From Butyriboletus loyo (taxonomy: Eukaryota; Basidiomycota; Agaricomycetes; Boletales; Boletaceae), in the NCBI GenBank assembly GCA_038093515.1, contig JBBPSI010000357.1, forward strand, positions 1 through 19,325: a DNA stretch of 19,325 bases, in the 5' to 3' direction. This document shows, in pieces, positions 1-8,422 of the stretch. The position numbers and the translations under genes were made by a program. The notes under the pieces were generated by a model. That model searched no databases. It worked only from the letters and a program-made list of their open reading frames with translations, and had not been told where the DNA came from. The number at the start of each line of letters is the position of its first letter. Within the stretch, counting starts at the first letter, position 1.

Positions 1-768
1 GGCGAGACAGAACGAGTCAACCAGGAGCTAGAAACGTATCTACGGATCTTCTGTGACGGTCACCCAGAACGATGGGCCGAGCTACTCCCTATGGCTGAAT
101 TCTCTCACAATTCCATGACCCATTCATCGACCAACGTGTCCCCGTTTTCCCTGATGGTTGGATACGAGCCAAGGTCTTATCCTCCAATCGGAAAGACTTT
201 CCTCCCTGCCCTCGAGTCCAGACTCTCGGAACTCACGGGAGCCCGAACGGAGGCTTTAGAAGCCCATGAAAAAGCACGACGGTTGATGAAGGAACGGATC
301 TCGTCGAAGTTCCGCCCATGGAAGACAGGGGATAAGGTTTGGTTAGAAGGGCGCAACCTGAGACTCAGGTACCCGTCAAAGAAGCTCGCCCCAAGACGGG
401 AAGGACCGTTCGAGATTGCACAGGTTGTCTCCCCTGTGGCGTATAGGCTCCGACTACCACCGACCTGGAAGATTCATGACGTCTTCCACGCGTCACTCCT
501 CACTCCTTATCGCGAAACTGTGGAGCACGGACCCAATTTCACAAACCCTCCGCCGGAAGAAATAGACGGAGATGAAGAGTACGAGATCGATCGGATCTTA
601 TCGCACCGCGGCTCCAAGGGACGCCGCCAGTTCCTGGTTTCCTGGAAAGGGTACTCCGCAGCTGAGAACACCTGGGAGCCGAATGGGAACTTGGTCCATG
701 CGCAAGCCCTTCTCAAGGCTTATAAACTGCGACACCCCAAGGACTTCCCTTCCCCATCTTCTCAGTAA
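1..768 (+). CDS. Pol polyprotein C-terminus: integrase tail with GPY/F module and chromodomain (5' partial)
   Basis: The frame is open from base 1, so this is the end of a longer polyprotein and the first ATG (91) is not the true start. It begins GETERVNQELE, the end of the integrase catalytic core; the E of TER is the expected third catalytic acidic residue of the D,D35E triad. A GPF (about residues 135-137 of the window frame) and the following HDVFHASLL block mark the GPY/F module. A chromodomain follows (about 193-245), with EYEIDRIL, FLVSWKGY and ENTWEP. In this family the integrase inserts element cDNA into the genome and the chromodomain steers insertion towards histone-marked chromatin; that is family knowledge, not shown here. 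The stop is TAA at 766-768. Confidence 0.93.
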   Translation, partial: GETERVNQELETYLRIFCDGHPERWAELLPMAEFSHNSMTHSSTNVSPFSLMVGYEPRSYPPIGKTFLPALESRLSELTGARTEALEAHEKARRLMKERISSKFRPWKTGDKVWLEGRNLRLRYPSKKLAPRREGPFEIAQVVSPVAYRLRLPPTWKIHDVFHASLLTPYRETVEHGPNFTNPPPEEIDGDEEYEIDRILSHRGSKGRRQFLVSWKGYSAAENTWEPNGNLVHAQALLKAYKLRHPKDFPSPSSQ

Positions 769-777
769 AACAACAAG

Positions 778-2016
778 ATGGCCATCCCACCCGCAGAAAA
801 CAATGCCCCGCTCCCGGCTCAGCCTCCCGTCCGCTCTTCTCGCCTCCCAGTTTCTTCCCGCCGCGTCCTCTACGCCGCAGTACTCGAAAATCCCGTCGCT
901 ACGTATGCTCTCGAGCAATGTATGGATTTCACTGGAGACTATGTTCTCCGCACTCTCGCTTCTCTTTACCGTTCCTACGCCCTCGCCCGCACCGTCCACA
1001 CCCGCCTTTGCCCTGACAACCAACCGCCGGTATACGCCACCGCCCTGGAGACCTCCTTGATGGAGGCCAGGGGGTACACCCTGGATATCCTTCATGCTGA
1101 AGGGTTCGGGTACGTCGTGGACCAACTCCTCCCGGGCATTCTCGCGCCCGTCCTCCACCCCATTCTTGTCGCTCTCGCTCCTAGGGAGAGAGAGTTTTAT
1201 TTTCAGTCCAACGACCGCATCGGGTTCTTGCGCCCCACCGCTCGCGGCCCCAATCCTCCTCCTCGTCCTGCCGCGGAAGGATCTCCTCCGCCACTACCTG
1301 TTCCAGCGCCATCCGCTAGAGATTCACCTGCGACCACACTGGTAGCAGATTCGTCCAGGGAAACCACTGGAGAATCGCTCGAGTCCTTTCGGACTGACGT
1401 CGACGAGCCCCAGGTCGCTCGTCGACACTCCCCTCTACCGCCTCGAACTGTGCGTCGCCAACCTCGCCAGACGCTTCTCCAGGTTGGATCTGTCCCGGGA
1501 TCGGTCACCCTCACCGCCGCAGGAAGAAGGATCGCCAACAGGGCCTTTCGCTCCGTCACCCCCCAACCGTCCACTCGACGTGGCACTCCCGCCATCCAGC
1601 TCATCCCTCGTGTCACCTCCCCCGCCGCCGCAGCTGGTGGCTCTAACGACTCTTCGTACGGACCCCCGCCCCCCTATCTCCCCGGTCGGGGTACTCGTGA
1701 TTCCCCTATCGTCGTCGACGACCGATCTCCTGATCCCAGCCCAGGCACTGCTCGACCTCGCCTCGTCCGCCCGCAGCTCTGCTTCGAGTGCGGGACTGTC
1801 GGTCACTTCCGTAGGGAGTGTCCCAATTACACCTGCCCCTTCTGTCACCGGATCGCCCCTGGTCATATACAGGAGTTTTGTCCAGAGCGTGTATGCGGCC
1901 TCTGTGGTGCCGTTGGCCATATCGTCGCCAACTGCACGTTTCGGGACGACGTCTGGGCGGATTTCAATGCCAATGACGCTTACGACTACGACGTCAACGA
2001 GGGGGAGTCTCAGTGA
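778..2016 (+). CDS. Zinc-knuckle ORF downstream of pol (Gag-like or accessory protein of the gypsy element)
   Basis: A 412-residue ORF lies between pol and the 3' LTR, so it belongs to the element. Near the C-terminus are three CCHC-type knuckles: residues 335-348 (CX2CX4HX4C), 353-368 (CX2CX6HX4C, wider than usual) and 373-386 (CX2CX4HX4C). An acidic tail follows. Residues 1-150 are a mostly helical-looking domain I do not recognise; about 150-330 is Pro/Ser/Arg-rich low complexity. Knuckles of this kind bind nucleic acid in Gag nucleocapsids. The ATG has A at -3 and G at +4, a good context, and lies in the same frame as pol, nine bases after its stop. It could be a displaced Gag, a duplicated nucleocapsid or an accessory protein; whether a standard 5' gag exists cannot be seen. 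Confidence 0.85.
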   Translation: MAIPPAENNAPLPAQPPVRSSRLPVSSRRVLYAAVLENPVATYALEQCMDFTGDYVLRTLASLYRSYALARTVHTRLCPDNQPPVYATALETSLMEARGYTLDILHAEGFGYVVDQLLPGILAPVLHPILVALAPREREFYFQSNDRIGFLRPTARGPNPPPRPAAEGSPPPLPVPAPSARDSPATTLVADSSRETTGESLESFRTDVDEPQVARRHSPLPPRTVRRQPRQTLLQVGSVPGSVTLTAAGRRIANRAFRSVTPQPSTRRGTPAIQLIPRVTSPAAAAGGSNDSSYGPPPPYLPGRGTRDSPIVVDDRSPDPSPGTARPRLVRPQLCFECGTVGHFRRECPNYTCPFCHRIAPGHIQEFCPERVCGLCGAVGHIVANCTFRDDVWADFNANDAYDYDVNEGESQ

Positions 2017-2054
2017 AGGGAGCATTCAAGTTGTGGAGTCGGAGTCTCCACCAT

Positions 2055-2064
2055 GGGAAGGGGG
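2055..2064 (+). other. Polypurine tract of the gypsy element
   Basis: GGGAAGGGGG followed by TAA sits immediately before the TG that opens the 3' LTR. This is the expected primer site for plus-strand DNA synthesis in an LTR retrotransposon. Its position, directly after the zinc-knuckle ORF, confirms that the ORF is internal to the element. Confidence 0.85.
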
Positions 2065-2067
2065 TAA

Positions 2068-2494
2068 TGTTACGGTAGTGGTCTACTTTTTCTCTCCATT
2101 ACCGTTGGGACTGTTACATTCACCTAGCCTTTTGCTAGTTCCACTTGAATGGTAACAACCGTTCCCGCTTAGTCACCACTTCCCGCGCACGGACGCGTTT
2201 TCTTTCACACTCTGGAACGTTCTAGAGTATCTCTTCCTCATTTGTACTTTCGCTCTCGCGACCCGATTAGGGAGCATGGTCTGTGCGCAGACCCCAGTAG
2301 TATAAAGCCTCTGTCTTTACGCCTTGTACAGTATCTAGTTCTACGCAGTCACCTGCTAGCAATTAGTTTCACTCCAGACTCTTAGTGTGCGCACTAAGAC
2401 ATAGTCTGAGACCCAGCTCAGAATCGTCTCCCGAGTCTCGAGGCCACTCCAGAGTGCCTCCTCACTGTTCTAGTTGTTAGCGCCCAGCGTAACA
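2068..2494 (+). repeat. 3' LTR of the gypsy element (427 bp)
   Basis: The LTR opens TGTTACG and closes CGTAACA, a perfect 7-bp terminal inverted repeat including the canonical TG...CA. It follows a polypurine tract directly. A TATAAA lies at 2301-2306. Downstream, in the part expected to be transcribed, 2380-2399 can form an 8-bp stem (TCTTAGTG / CACTAAGA) with a TGCG loop. The 5' LTR is outside the window, so LTR-LTR divergence and insertion age cannot be judged. Confidence 0.9.
2301..2306 (+). promoter_or_regulatory. TATA box of the gypsy LTR
   Basis: TATAAA lies 233 bp into the LTR. In the identical 5' LTR it would drive the genomic transcript; here in the 3' LTR it could instead drive outward transcription into 2500 and beyond. 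A start site about 25-35 bp downstream is inferred, not seen. Confidence 0.6.
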
Positions 2495-2499
2495 GGTAG

Positions 2500-3139
2500 G
2501 ACCACAGCAATGGTGGTCATTTTTTGAGATAAGCTAGATCTTTTGTTATGCTTGGACTGGGTAAGTATGAGCATAGACTTGGATGTAGTTCTGAGACTCA
2601 AGGGTTCTTCTAGATGTTAAGTCTAACCTTCAAAGCGAAGGATTTATCTAGTGTTCTGGTTGAAGGAAGATGACTTGCTACTAGAGACAAGAGGACGAGG
2701 ATATTGATTGGGATTCCAAGTAGATCTAGCTTAGAGTACAGCATAGCTAGATCTTGTCATATTATAGTATAAGGGAATGCACACAGACCAAGAATAAAAA
2801 AGGAAAGATGGCTATTGTACAATATGTAGGAGAATTGCCATTGGGTGAAAGGAAGTTATACAATAGAAGGTCATGGAATATTCCATGGGACTACCTTAAA
2901 GAGGAAGTGATAGATTGAGAGTTGGATCTCACTATCTATGAAGAAGAAGAAGGATATTCCAAGTTAAGTCAGCTAAAGGATAAGCTATCATGAGATATGC
3001 TTAAGTAGAAAAAGAATGAATGAATCATAACATACCTAGCAAAAACTGCAAAAACATTATCATGGTTAGTTCTCAATTGTGATTGCATACATACCTCAAC
3101 CTCAACATCTCATAGATGACAATTGTTCTTGTGATCATC
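2500..3139. other. Gene-free stretch right of the gypsy LTR
   Basis: This stretch is more AT-rich than the element to its left and has stops in all frames at short intervals. It contains a perfect 10-bp inverted repeat, AGATCTAGCT (2722-2731) and AGCTAGATCT (2745-2754), with a 13-base spacer. It also contains a possible LTR relic, listed separately. I recognise no gene. Confidence 0.6.
2671..2830 (-). repeat. Possible diverged relic of a copia-type LTR end
   Basis: Read against 13770-13900, this stretch shares, in the same order, ACAAG near the start, a GGGATTCC/GGGAATCC block, an AT-rich TATA-like stretch ending in AAGGG, the string CACAGACCAAG (2782-2792 here), and a diverged block after it, CTATTGTACAA here against CTATACAAG there. 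The match is by eye, patchy and needs gaps. It suggests an old LTR of a related element, in the same orientation as the copia element at the right of the window. Confidence 0.25.
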
Positions 3140-3343
3140 CTAATCCTTGTCAGACTGGCCCAGGATCATCCTGTATGTGTTGAAATGTGAAATGATGTGT
3201 CTGACAGAGCAGGTAGACAATTCAAGACCCATTGCAAGCTGCTCATGAGTAAGTAGTTTAGAGAGTCATATGACACTTCACTGTAGCTCAGGAAGGATTT
3301 TTTGACCTTGTCCCATGTCTGTGAAGTGCATTTGGGTGCTCAT
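3140..3343 (-). pseudogene. Decayed transposase-like helix-turn-helix fragment
   Basis: On the minus strand a 67-codon stretch starts at ATG 3341-3343 and is broken by two TGA codons (3278-3280 and 3266-3268) before a terminal TAG (3140-3142). It contains QKILPEL near the start, then THEQLAMGLELSTCSVRHII and SHFNTYRMIL. The layout (a short KI.PEL lead-in, a helix, then a recognition helix ending before a ..YR.. segment) is like the N-terminal helix-turn-helix of IS630/Tc1-mariner-type transposases abundant in mushroom genomes. No DDE catalytic part was found nearby. It is a relic at best, and the family assignment is from memory of the motif pattern. Confidence 0.35.
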
Positions 3344-4058
3344 CAGGTTGAGAGAGATAAAACTTACTGGAATGAGAAATCCCAATGCCTCTGAAATGTC
3401 AAAAAAATGAATCTTCGAATTTTTCAATTGGAGAACTCGGGATGGATACTATGGGTTTGTGCGAGTTGAATGGTATAGTTCTTGTCAAATTCCGAGGGCG
3501 TGTTGAGGTGTTGTGGAAGAGCGAAGGTGAGACGTGTTTCTTTAGTAATTTTCCCACGTGGCCAAGTTGCCTGAAATAGACAATAAGCTTCCCGTTCCAA
3601 CGCATGGAAGAGACATTGTAATATTATGTGGTGCTCTACTCGGATCCAATGATACTGGTATACTTTGTACGCGACTCTGACTCAACATCCTATAAAGTGC
3701 CCGCCCGGAGCTTTTGGCATTGACTCAAGTGGGTAGCAGCGCATTGTCAATCTGTCAACGTTTCAACCTTGTTCACGATCTTTCGGTGTCCCTAGAAGTT
3801 ATTCAGATTTTGCTGGTGCCATTACATGAATATACGCAGTCCTAATCAGTCGTCAGTAGCCTGTTCTCTACCTGCCTAGGCCCGCCGTCGTCAGTAACAA
3901 CATACTCATTCTACTCCATCAAGTTCAGCGTTGCATAATAAAATATGGTATATATCAAAGGTCTTCTGATTGGCACAAGGTAATTTTTACGGGATTAAAC
4001 GCTCAAATAGCGACTAGCTCACAAGTAGGTCAAGGACGACCTCGCGGTGAGCTGTCAT
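3344..4058. other. Gene-free stretch, 3' flank of the HET gene
   Basis: Only short frames occur here (a 64-residue one at 3385-3579), with no recognisable motif. A TATAAAG on the plus strand near 3691, followed by pyrimidine-rich sequence, looks promoter-like, but no convincing ORF follows. The right end should carry the 3' UTR and polyadenylation region of the minus-strand HET gene; I cannot place the site. Confidence 0.5.
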
Positions 4059-6194
4059 TCATCCAAGCGCAACCCATCCACACATTTGCATCCTCTGACT
4101 CACCGCCGTCGGCATCCTAAGCACTGTCTCCTTGTGCAACTCGTCGAGATTGCACCTCTCCGAGCACAACACGAACCTCCCAAGCCCGCCTTCCCTCCCA
4201 GTAAACAGACACACCGTCGGCGGTCTCTCTGCGCGGAAGTAATATACCGACAACGCGCACGTGTCGATCAGCGTGTATACCTGAGCACCCTTTGCCTCTT
4301 CCATCTTGGCCTTCACATATTGCTCCTCGGAGCCCCCACGGTCTGAGCCTTGATCTGGCACAGCGAACTCGGAGCCACTCGGTGTGTAATCAAGGCGCCG
4401 ATAGTTTCCTATGTTCCCGCCACCGTACAGATGCCTCGCTGCGGTGTCGGTGTCCAGGACACCTTTAACTCCGATAAACCATGGTTGTACACTGACCACC
4501 CGACCCGCCTCACTGATCATAAACAGCTTCGGCGAGGCCAAAAGTAAGACAGCCCCAACTACGACCAGCGGGATCCCGGTCTTGATGGTGAATACCGCTG
4601 CCACCGCAATGCCGACAATAAAAATTGGCCACGCGAGGTAGGGTAAGAATCCGATCACTGTCCTCCTCACCGAATCAGACGTATCGAATGCAATTTCTGG
4701 GAAATCTTTCCATCGGATGGATGCAGAGCGACATCCGTCGAGTACGAGCGCGCCGTTCTCAGTGACTCCTGCAACCTGGATCTCGGGGAGAATGTCCCAA
4801 AGTTTTGCATCGTAGATGTCGTCGTCAGCGTACCAGCACGCTTTCGGGTTGGGGTTGGAGGGTAACAGTGACACCATACGCTCAGCGATACGGTCGTTGT
4901 CGTTGGCCATGGATAAGCGTGCTAATGCCCGTAGTTCGTCTTCGGCGTAATTGGGCTGGATGCGGTGCTCAAAGAAGCCCATGAGGGCGTACACACGTTC
5001 TGCTGCGTGCGGCTCACTCCTAGGAGTAGTCTTTTTGGTAGTCAGATCACCGATGGAGGGTGGGAATGGGGTAGGTTCGATGGGGATTGAGGTCGGCGTA
5101 CTAGCAACGCTAATGTTGCGCCGCCATATCGTAGACTTGAGGAGCGAAAGACGCTCAAGTCTTTCCAGCGGGTCTTTCCCGCTGTAGGCGTCGATGACAA
5201 CTTGCTCATCGCTATATCTGGGATAAGCCAAGCTTGCTAGCTGGTGTAGCGAGACAGAGTTGATCTCGCTCCGGCCGCGAAACCTGTACAAGAGGCGCTG
5301 GCTCAGCAGGGCTTCCGGTAGCGTCCAAACCCTTCCCCCCCAACGCTCCCATGCAGCCTGCTCTCCTTCCCCGGCGTTCCCAAGCATGATCAGGGTGGAG
5401 TCTGCACCACGGTAAACGTCTGCCATGCAATAGACATCGTGATTTTTCTCGTCTAACGTCTTCCCGATGCACTCCAAGTCAAGCCAGTACGCATCGAAAT
5501 TCTGTTCAACAGCTGCAAGGCGAACTTCCTCTATGAACAGCTTTGTTTCCCTCTCCTCGTCAAGACCAGGGTTGTATACATCCGCGGCACAGTATGAGAT
5601 GGCAAGGTACTTTTTGCTCATGATGGTGCTGGGTTCTGTGCACGGTGACCATTCATTCCGGGTAGAATCCCAAATCACGATAAGGCGAGGGTAAAGCGAG
5701 CGCGTTCTGATGTTTCTTTCTTTTTCTTCTTCGCCCTTGACGCGGGTGGAATACTCCTTTCTGGAACGTGCTTCCCAGAGTTGACCCCTGAACTCGCGCT
5801 CGTAAGGCTTGTAGTCACCTGTGTTATACGCTTCCGAGTCTTGGGCAGAGTCATCCACCAGATATATATTGAACAGTTGTGCGTACAGCTGTACGCACCG
5901 CCAGATAAAGGACCAAAGCAGCTTGAATGTGAACCAAAACCAAGTCACAGTCCATTTTAAAAAATAACGACGACCGAAAGGGCTGGTCGAGAGGAGCCAG
6001 ATGGCGAGCCTGTTCACATGTTGAGTGTGGTCAGTGACGCGACATTCGTTTGGCGCTGTTGGGTGGACGGATTGGACGGCAAGCTTGCGGCATACGCCTG
6101 TGGTGGGGCTGACGTATCGCTGTTCCAGCCCGTGAGTTTTGGACTTTCCGAGGGAGTCATAACAAGTGATTGTGGGGGTGCCTGGGCGCGTCAT
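4059..6194 (-). CDS. HET-domain (heterokaryon-incompatibility-like) protein with C-terminal membrane segments
   Basis: A 711-residue uninterrupted frame. The HET-like core is at about 195-300: KYLAISYCAADVY (195-207), YWLDLECIGKTLDEK (236-250), the M-x-D-V-Y-R-x-A-D segment (257-265) and GRVWTLPEALL (287-297). Another recognisable block, AERVYALMGFFEHRI (398-412), follows. Two hydrophobic spans at about 513-533 and 540-557 look like a membrane hairpin; an aromatic-rich stretch at about 79-103 may be a third membrane contact. HET proteins of fungi commonly trigger cell death on non-self recognition; for this membrane-linked basidiomycete form the role is not established. The ATG at 6192-6194 is the first in this uninterrupted frame, but an upstream intron (6263-6315) would extend the frame to an ATG at 6341-6343, adding about 33 residues. 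The HET core is clear; function is inferred from family. Confidence 0.85.
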   Translation of the reverse strand: MTRPGTPTITCYDSLGKSKTHGLEQRYVSPTTGVCRKLAVQSVHPTAPNECRVTDHTQHVNRLAIWLLSTSPFGRRYFLKWTVTWFWFTFKLLWSFIWRCVQLYAQLFNIYLVDDSAQDSEAYNTGDYKPYEREFRGQLWEARSRKEYSTRVKGEEEKERNIRTRSLYPRLIVIWDSTRNEWSPCTEPSTIMSKKYLAISYCAADVYNPGLDEERETKLFIEEVRLAAVEQNFDAYWLDLECIGKTLDEKNHDVYCMADVYRGADSTLIMLGNAGEGEQAAWERWGGRVWTLPEALLSQRLLYRFRGRSEINSVSLHQLASLAYPRYSDEQVVIDAYSGKDPLERLERLSLLKSTIWRRNISVASTPTSIPIEPTPFPPSIGDLTTKKTTPRSEPHAAERVYALMGFFEHRIQPNYAEDELRALARLSMANDNDRIAERMVSLLPSNPNPKACWYADDDIYDAKLWDILPEIQVAGVTENGALVLDGCRSASIRWKDFPEIAFDTSDSVRRTVIGFLPYLAWPIFIVGIAVAAVFTIKTGIPLVVVGAVLLLASPKLFMISEAGRVVSVQPWFIGVKGVLDTDTAARHLYGGGNIGNYRRLDYTPSGSEFAVPDQGSDRGGSEEQYVKAKMEEAKGAQVYTLIDTCALSVYYFRAERPPTVCLFTGREGGLGRFVLCSERCNLDELHKETVLRMPTAVSQRMQMCGWVALG

Positions 6195-6262
6195 TGGAAG
6201 GAGGAGTTGCCGCCATCTGGAAGATGGCGCCTGGGTCGCACGCGTAGGATCACTACTAACGG

Positions 6263-6315
6263 CTGAGGATATGTCAACGAAAGGTAGGAAGGGATGGAAT
6301 TGGATTGAGACTTAC
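6263..6315 (-). other. Probable intron at the 5' end of the HET gene
   Basis: On the minus strand GTAAGT at 6315-6310 and CTCAG ending at 6263 bound a 53-nt stretch with a TTGAC branch-like element. Removing it joins the HET frame to a 28-nt exon, 6316-6343, starting with ATG and encoding MISLSSPQE before the junction. The size matches the introns of the DUF3638 gene in this window. It could alternatively be a 5' UTR intron, with translation starting at 6194. Confidence 0.6.
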
Positions 6316-6343
6316 GCTCTTGCGGGGATGACAGGGAAATCAT

Positions 6344-8013
6344 CACGAAAGGTATGAGGGGGGTATCCAGAACGCCTACTCAAAGACTGGCAAGCAATTT
6401 TAAGGTCCTGCCATCCTGTGCTGATTCTGTGGTTCATGGCACGTACGAGAAAATGCCGCCCGGAACCATCCATGGATGCCGGTGAGAGAGACCCTTGGGA
6501 AATTGAGGCAGAACAAGTACACATTATATCCGCTACCGCGGTATCCTGACGAGATGGAGATCAGGCCCTTGACAACATACATCATAATTACCCAACTTAC
6601 TTGTTACACACCAGGGCACATCATTCTAATCAGCTACGCGATGGAGTAACCGTGGCACTGCCAATAATTTTCCGGTAAGCAGTACTCCAGTGATTTCTGG
6701 GTAAAACAGGCAAGCCATGGCATTACGACATACGTACCTGACTTGGCCTGAGAGCCCTGGCCTTGGCTTGCCACCTAAAACGTAGATGTGAAGTCAGGGT
6801 GTGGTGTCGCTGCTTTGACGATGGGAAAAGATGCTGGAAATGGGTAAGGGCTTAGAGTAGTCACGGGGAACGAGGGGTGCAAAGTTATTGGCGTGTTTGC
6901 ATGTTCGTTGAATATAGTTATGTGCTATGATCGAGGCCGAGCCTACGGTAGGTATGAAAGAAGTGACGAATCGCAGAGGAGCCTCGGGGGTATATGGCGA
7001 GGACATGGAAGAAACCAAGAAGTTTATTGTCAGAGATCACCAGATGCATGCAATGAAGCCACTGCAGGACGATCCAGATATGAGGACCTGTTGTGGCATG
7101 ATCGTGACAACATCAGTCCTTATATTGCGTCAACACCCACATACTCCAGACGTCCCCATCACATCGTTTATCGAGTAACCGAATTGGCGACTCCATCAAG
7201 TCCCCCCGGAGTCCGATGGGGCATGCGACTAGATCAGCTTCATTGAGCACCTTTCTACGCCAGCACGAAGAGGATGACAGTGACAAGATTGAGAAATGCT
7301 TATCTGTCCTTTCTATAATTGACCTGGAGTGCTTGGACATTCCTTGGACAACGAGAGCAATTTGCCGCATGTACGAAACGGCTATTGGAGATGTGAAGTA
7401 ACGTGGTTCACGTCGTATCATCTCATGTTCACAAAGATGAAGAAGCATAAAGAACAGACAGACCAAGCCTAGTAGTTGAGTTGGGACGGCTCACTACTCG
7501 GGAGAGGATCACGGAGAGCACATGAAAGATAATGTTGGGTGAAGCTGTGGATGAGGGAGAGGATTGAAGATGAGGAGCACACATCGTGGTAACCTCGAGG
7601 GGCAGTAGTGGTTCTGGAAGGGTTCGCTGCCGCAGGCTCACATTTGCACTGGAATGAAAGGCAGAATGGTTGAAGTGTCGCGACCCATGAGAAGGAAAAA
7701 CGTGGTGCACAGTAGGGTTGACACTTTCAGGACGCGCTGAGGCGAATGAAAGGCTTGTCTCAAAATACGGAATGGGAGCTTGAATGAGGATGAGTACTGA
7801 AGGAGAGTAGAGAAATTATCATGGATGATCTCTGGTGCAGAATATACGAGTGTTTTCACGGTAATAAATCATTTATAACCCTTCCGTCACAATGATGAAG
7901 TTGGTGTCTGTCGAAACCAAGAGCAGGCTGTTACAGCTACTTATCAGGGACCCCGAGATTCCGGATTTCGGACCGCTGGGCCGGTGCAGACTGTCACCCA
8001 ACCACGTCGTTCC
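6344..8013. other. Long stretch without a recognised gene
   Basis: About 1.7 kb upstream of the HET gene. Frames reach at most 117 residues (6893-7246 plus, 7113-7466 minus) and overlap each other on opposite strands; none shows a motif I know. GGCAAGCC (6709-6716) and GGCTTGCC (6765-6772) form a short inverted repeat, 12 of 13 positions if the flanks are included. The promoter of the HET gene should lie near 6344-6700, but I see no convincing TATA box. A multi-exon gene of unknown family cannot be excluded. Confidence 0.5.
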
Positions 8014-8033
8014 TTTTTTTTTATAAAAAAAAA
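8014..8033. repeat. Perfect 20-bp palindrome T9-AT-A9
   Basis: Nine T, then AT, then nine A: a perfect self-complementary sequence. It lies 14 bp left of the inverted copy of the DUF3638 gene fragment (8048-8144). Such palindromes can form cruciforms and are prone to slippage; a link with the inversion is only a suggestion. Confidence 0.8.
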
Positions 8034-8047
8034 CGGGATTCAAGATG

Positions 8048-8144
8048 TCGAAAACAGTTTTGTAGCTACCAGCCTACCCGTGATGCAGACGTCTGGAGCC
8101 CATTTATCTTGGCGACGGCGGATTTCTGTAATACGATCAAACCC
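8048..8144 (+). pseudogene. Inverted duplicate of a piece of the DUF3638 gene (C-terminal exon)
   Basis: This plus-strand stretch matches the reverse complement of 9026-9114: by eye, 82 of 89 positions are identical, plus one 8-bp insertion here (around CCAGCCTACC). It encodes DADVWSPFILATADFCNTI followed by K where the gene has R. Five of the seven differences, read relative to the gene, are C-T or G-A. Weaker resemblance may continue to about 8200, including an aligned Trp codon. The surrounding frame is not open, so this is a fragment, either copied from the neighbouring gene or left from a paralogue. Confidence 0.85.
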
Positions 8145-8422
8145 CCACCGCTCCACACTCTTATTGTTCCGTGGGCTCTCGAAGCCTCTCATTGGACATT
8201 ACAATCTACATGCAGTTATCTTGTCTACGTATTGATGTATCGCATGGGAATCTACAGTGAGAGCAGACACATTTACAAGAATACTGCATAGTGGGAGAAC
8301 GAACATCCGGACAAGGCTGCAAAAGAGATGATGAGTCCTCGGTCAAAGTTTTTAACTGTCAGAAAACTCACCATTGCTGACCATTGACGGGAAATTCATC
8401 GTCCATCAGCACATAGACGCTG

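Larger units (their letters stand above)
1..2494 (+). mobile_element. Ty3/gypsy chromovirus retrotransposon, 3' part
   Basis: This is the 3' end of a chromodomain-bearing Ty3/gypsy element. Reading along the plus strand it holds the end of pol (integrase C-terminal part plus chromodomain), a second ORF with zinc knuckles, a polypurine tract and a complete 3' LTR. The gag, protease, RT and 5' LTR should lie left of the window. Both ORFs here are free of internal stops and the LTR termini match perfectly, so the element may be young. The five bases after the LTR, GGTAG, would be the target-site duplication, but the partner copy lies outside the window. Confidence 0.93.

Noticed and set aside
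598..2155. Long antisense and alternate-frame ORFs (598-1158 minus, 1203-1616 minus, 1435-2025 minus, 1484-2155 plus, 572-1060 plus)
   Set aside because: They overlap the integrase/chromodomain and zinc-knuckle ORFs, are low-complexity Ser/Pro/Arg-rich translations of GC-rich DNA, and show no motif.
3691..3850. TATAAAG followed by pyrimidine-rich sequence, promoter-like on the plus strand
   Set aside because: No ORF of useful length or recognisable product follows, so it is mentioned only in the intergenic note.
7113..7466. 117-residue minus ORF and overlapping plus ORFs at 6893-7401
   Set aside because: No motif, opposite-strand overlap, and length compatible with chance; not enough to call a gene.
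7891..8025. 44-residue plus ORF starting MMKLVSVETKSRLLQLLIRD after a TATA-like ATTTATAA
   Set aside because: Short, ends in the T9-AT-A9 palindrome, and resembles nothing known; it could be chance.
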